This document shows positions 61,385-64,000 of a DNA stretch of 64,000 nucleotides, one piece after another. Each line of letters opens with the position of its first letter. Position 1 is the stretch's first letter. Both the position numbers and the translations under genes were made by a program. The notes below the pieces were generated by a model. That model did not search any database, was not told the DNA's origin, and was given only the letters and a program-made list of their open reading frames with translations. The stretch comes from Muribaculaceae bacterium (GTDB lineage: Bacteria > Bacteroidota > Bacteroidia > Bacteroidales > Muribaculaceae), in the NCBI GenBank assembly GCA_022510425.1, contig JAFLTO010000001.1, positions 62,001-126,000 on the forward strand, written 5' to 3'.

Positions 61385-62119
61385 TTATTTATTATTTTTA
61401 GAATTTTGCCTTTGGTTTTCTTCCTCCAGTATTCTTCGGAAAGTATCGATTTTATGAGAACTGATCCAAAGTTCTTTTTCTAATGTCAAAGCCTCTCTTT
61501 TTGCAGAATATAAATTCCACGTCTGCGAAATCATATCCTTCTCATCCTTTGGTATTTCAAAATTCTTTTTGACTTTTCCTTGCTCAAGATATTCCAATTT
61601 TATCTTGTCTTGATGGTAAGTTGAAATATATTCCGCGATGGTGTCTATTTTTCCTCCGATGAAATAAACCGAGTTGAAGCGTTCATGCCTGAAATTAAAG
61701 GCTTGGTCATGGGGCACGACCTCCGAATTAAAACTTCCAACAGAAACCTGATTGAAAGTGGCACCTCCAAGAGTGGCTATCATTTCAAATTTCTCATTCT
61801 CGTTTATTCTGGCATAAATTCCCGTAGTGGTGAATGGTAATTTTTTTTGCCATCCCTTCACTAAGTAGTATCCACTCACTTCCCTGGGATTTTTTACAAG
61901 TTCAAAATTATCGAGCATTCCACCTATCTTAGTATTCACCAAATCAAGCCGGCTTTGCAATTGTCTTGAACGCTCCTGATAATAATCTATAGAATCCGTA
62001 AACCCGGATATCCAATTCTCACGTTCAATCTCAGCATCTGTTTTTTTTATTTTCTTACAGCTAATGCAAGAAAATATAATACAGAAACTAAGAAAAAAAT
62101 ATATGGTTTTTAATTTCAT
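61385..62119 (-). CDS. Hypothetical lipoprotein
   Basis: 244 aa; lipobox FSCISCKKIKK; 4-nt overlap with the stop of the relA/spoT homolog. Confidence 0.75.
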   Translation of the reverse strand: MKLKTIYFFLSFCIIFSCISCKKIKKTDAEIERENWISGFTDSIDYYQERSRQLQSRLDLVNTKIGGMLDNFELVKNPREVSGYYLVKGWQKKLPFTTTGIYARINENEKFEMIATLGGATFNQVSVGSFNSEVVPHDQAFNFRHERFNSVYFIGGKIDTIAEYISTYHQDKIKLEYLEQGKVKKNFEIPKDEKDMISQTWNLYSAKREALTLEKELWISSHKIDTFRRILEEENQRQNSKNNK

Positions 62120-64000
62120 ACTCTTTGAACTTGTTTCACACCTTTCACGGTTGTAATCTTTTTTACCAATCCGTTAAGTTTCTTGATATCTTTTACAGCT
62201 ACTACTAAAACTCCTTGGAAAGTTCCGTCATTACTGTCAACCGAAATATTTCTTAAATTGACACCGTTTTCTTTAGATATTACAGAAGTTATATTTGCAA
62301 CAATACCGATATCATCTTTTCCGGTAATTTTCAAAGTTGCCGGAAGCATATCTCCGTCTACTCCGCTCCATGTGGCATTGATGATGCGATAAGGATATCT
62401 TTCTCTGATATTATTTGCGTTAGGACAATCTTTACGATGAATTTTTACCGTTCCGTCAGAAGATATGAAACCAAAAACCTCATCTCCATAGATAGGGTTA
62501 CAGCATTTGGCATATTTATAACTTAACCCATTAATACTTTTGTCCCCTATTTTAATAATCTCTTCAGACTCCTCTGAATGTGAGTTATCCTGCAACTGGA
62601 AACCCTCGGCCGAAACTCTGGTTGATTCATTTTTTGGTCGTGTTTCATCCAGATATGTTGAGAGGAACTTTCCAGGATCGATTTTACCATCGGCCATATC
62701 CGCGAAAAAGTCATTGGCATGTTTATATCCGTTTTTCGCAAGATACTTCATGAAAACAGATTCTTCTATTTCAACTTTTCTGTTTTTTGCTCTTCGGTTG
62801 AAAAGCTCTTTTCCTAAGTCGGCCTTGCGGATTGTTTCCTCATTAAGAGTCTGTTTAATTTTGTTTCTTGCCTTAGAGGAAACTACAATATTTAGCCAGT
62901 CTTTCTTTGGGGATTGGGTTGTAGAAGTAAGGATTTCAACAGTATCCCCATTAGAAATTTTATAAGTTATCTTACGGTGTTGTCCATTGACAACTCCACC
63001 GGTACAATGAGCACCTACATTAGAATGGATCAGAAACGCAAAATCAAGCACTGTTGCTCCGGCAGGCAGTCTGAAAAGATCACCTTTTGGAGTGAATGCA
63101 AAGACTTCCTTTCCATACACATCCTTCTTCATATCTTTCATCAGCTGCATTGGACCCGACTCGGCTGTCTCAAGAATGTCTCGTATATTGTTCATCCATT
63201 GATCGGAGGAATCGCCTTTCACCCCTTTATATCTCCAATGTGCAGCAAGTCCCTTTTCAGCCACAAGATCCATCCTTTTAGTGCGGAATTGCACCTCCAC
63301 CCATTTTGAATCAGGTCCCATCACCGTGGCATGAAGACTTTCATACCCATTACTTTTAGGTATAGTGATCCAATCTCTCATACGGGCCGGATTTGCTGTA
63401 TACATATCGGCCAAAATTGAATAAGCAAGCCAACAATCACTCTTCTCTTTCTCAAGAGGGGTGTCTATAATCACACGTATTGCAAAGAGATCGTAGATGC
63501 CGGGTAAATCCACCTTCTGTTTCTTCATCTTGTTCCAAATGGAAGAAATAGATTTGGTACGACCCTTAATATCGAAAGTTATGCCGGCAACCTCCAGTTT
63601 TTCCTTCACAGGATCGATGAAAGCCTTTATATATGCGTCTCTTTCTCTTTTTGTTGCGTTTAATTTTTTTGCAATTTGGGTATAGATTTCCCGATTAGTA
63701 TATTTTAAAGATAAATCTTCAAGTTCGCTTTTAATCTTATATAAACCGAGCCTATGAGCAAGCTGTGCATAAAGATAATTTGCCTCAAAAGCCACATCTC
63801 TTACCCAATTGTCGTCAGGATGATTGTTGATCATTCTCATCAGGGCAAGATTCCTAACAATCATTATTATGATAACTCGAATATCATCGGCTAAAGCTAA
63901 CAAAAGCCCCCGAAAGTTATCCTGGTTTACAACATTGTTTTTGTTAGAAAACCTATCTACCGACTCAAGGCCGGTTAATAATCCTGCAATATCTTCTCCC
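62116..64000 (-). CDS. RelA/SpoT homolog (RSH) (p)ppGpp synthetase, 5' end outside window
   Basis: GRTKSISSIWNKMKKQKVDLPGIYDLFAIRVI, PKSNGYESLHATV, VEVQFRTKRMDLVAEKGLAAHWRYKG, TGS and ACT domains. The frame stays open beyond 63903 to the window edge. Confidence 0.93.
   Translation of the reverse strand, partial: GEDIAGLLTGLESVDRFSNKNNVVNQDNFRGLLLALADDIRVIIIMIVRNLALMRMINNHPDDNWVRDVAFEANYLYAQLAHRLGLYKIKSELEDLSLKYTNREIYTQIAKKLNATKRERDAYIKAFIDPVKEKLEVAGITFDIKGRTKSISSIWNKMKKQKVDLPGIYDLFAIRVIIDTPLEKEKSDCWLAYSILADMYTANPARMRDWITIPKSNGYESLHATVMGPDSKWVEVQFRTKRMDLVAEKGLAAHWRYKGVKGDSSDQWMNNIRDILETAESGPMQLMKDMKKDVYGKEVFAFTPKGDLFRLPAGATVLDFAFLIHSNVGAHCTGGVVNGQHRKITYKISNGDTVEILTSTTQSPKKDWLNIVVSSKARNKIKQTLNEETIRKADLGKELFNRRAKNRKVEIEESVFMKYLAKNGYKHANDFFADMADGKIDPGKFLSTYLDETRPKNESTRVSAEGFQLQDNSHSEESEEIIKIGDKSINGLSYKYAKCCNPIYGDEVFGFISSDGTVKIHRKDCPNANNIRERYPYRIINATWSGVDGDMLPATLKITGKDDIGIVANITSVISKENGVNLRNISVDSNDGTFQGVLVVAVKDIKKLNGLVKKITTVKGVKQVQRV

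Noticed and set aside
62540-63309. 141-aa and 131-aa plus-strand ORFs
   Set aside because: Antisense to the RelA/SpoT homolog; overlapping frames typical of shadow coding.

Overview
This window looks like AT-rich chromosomal DNA from a Bacteroidota/Bacteroidales bacterium, possibly Muribaculaceae-like. That assignment is inferred from TAnnTTTG promoters, DUF4270/DUF4492/DUF4494/DUF4301-type proteins and split gcvPA/gcvPB. It is densely coding and mostly housekeeping. Main contents: a glycine cleavage operon (gcvT-gcvH-gcvPA-gcvPB-lpd), glgB, a WecA-like transferase with a DegT aminotransferase, a patatin/beta-barrel protein, apbE, rng preceded by a 29-aa ORF missing from the ORF track, folC, paired short ChrA proteins, cydAB with DUF4492, DUF4494 with a YggS-family protein, an MFS carrier, a DnaX-like delta' subunit, a nucleotidyltransferase with galE, ffh, panDC, a half-length GT5 protein with DUF4270 and CapA, an ABC-F ATPase, ridA, gdhA, a LytM-like protein with dxr and rseP, an M49 peptidase, an ABC exporter pair, an HtrA protease, a PMCA-type ATPase, a DUF6150-like repeat protein, an LMW-PTP, DUF4301, and a RelA/SpoT homolog truncated by the window edge. 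Three tRNAs (Pro-TGG, Thr-CGT, Ser-GGA) and several intrinsic terminators are readable. No CRISPR array, intact prophage, IS element or rRNA was seen. I did not find a clear new multi-gene system. The best leads are: a structured, terminator-ended RNA candidate upstream of gdhA; an ABC-F protein with one intact and one apparently dead composite ATP site; a tRNA-Thr/ridA dicistron; a stand-alone GT5 half-enzyme with a hairpin leader; a RelA/SpoT homolog with a substituted hydrolase motif coupled to an unknown lipoprotein; and atypical debris at the 3' end of tRNA-Ser. All family names come from recognising motifs by eye; no search was run.
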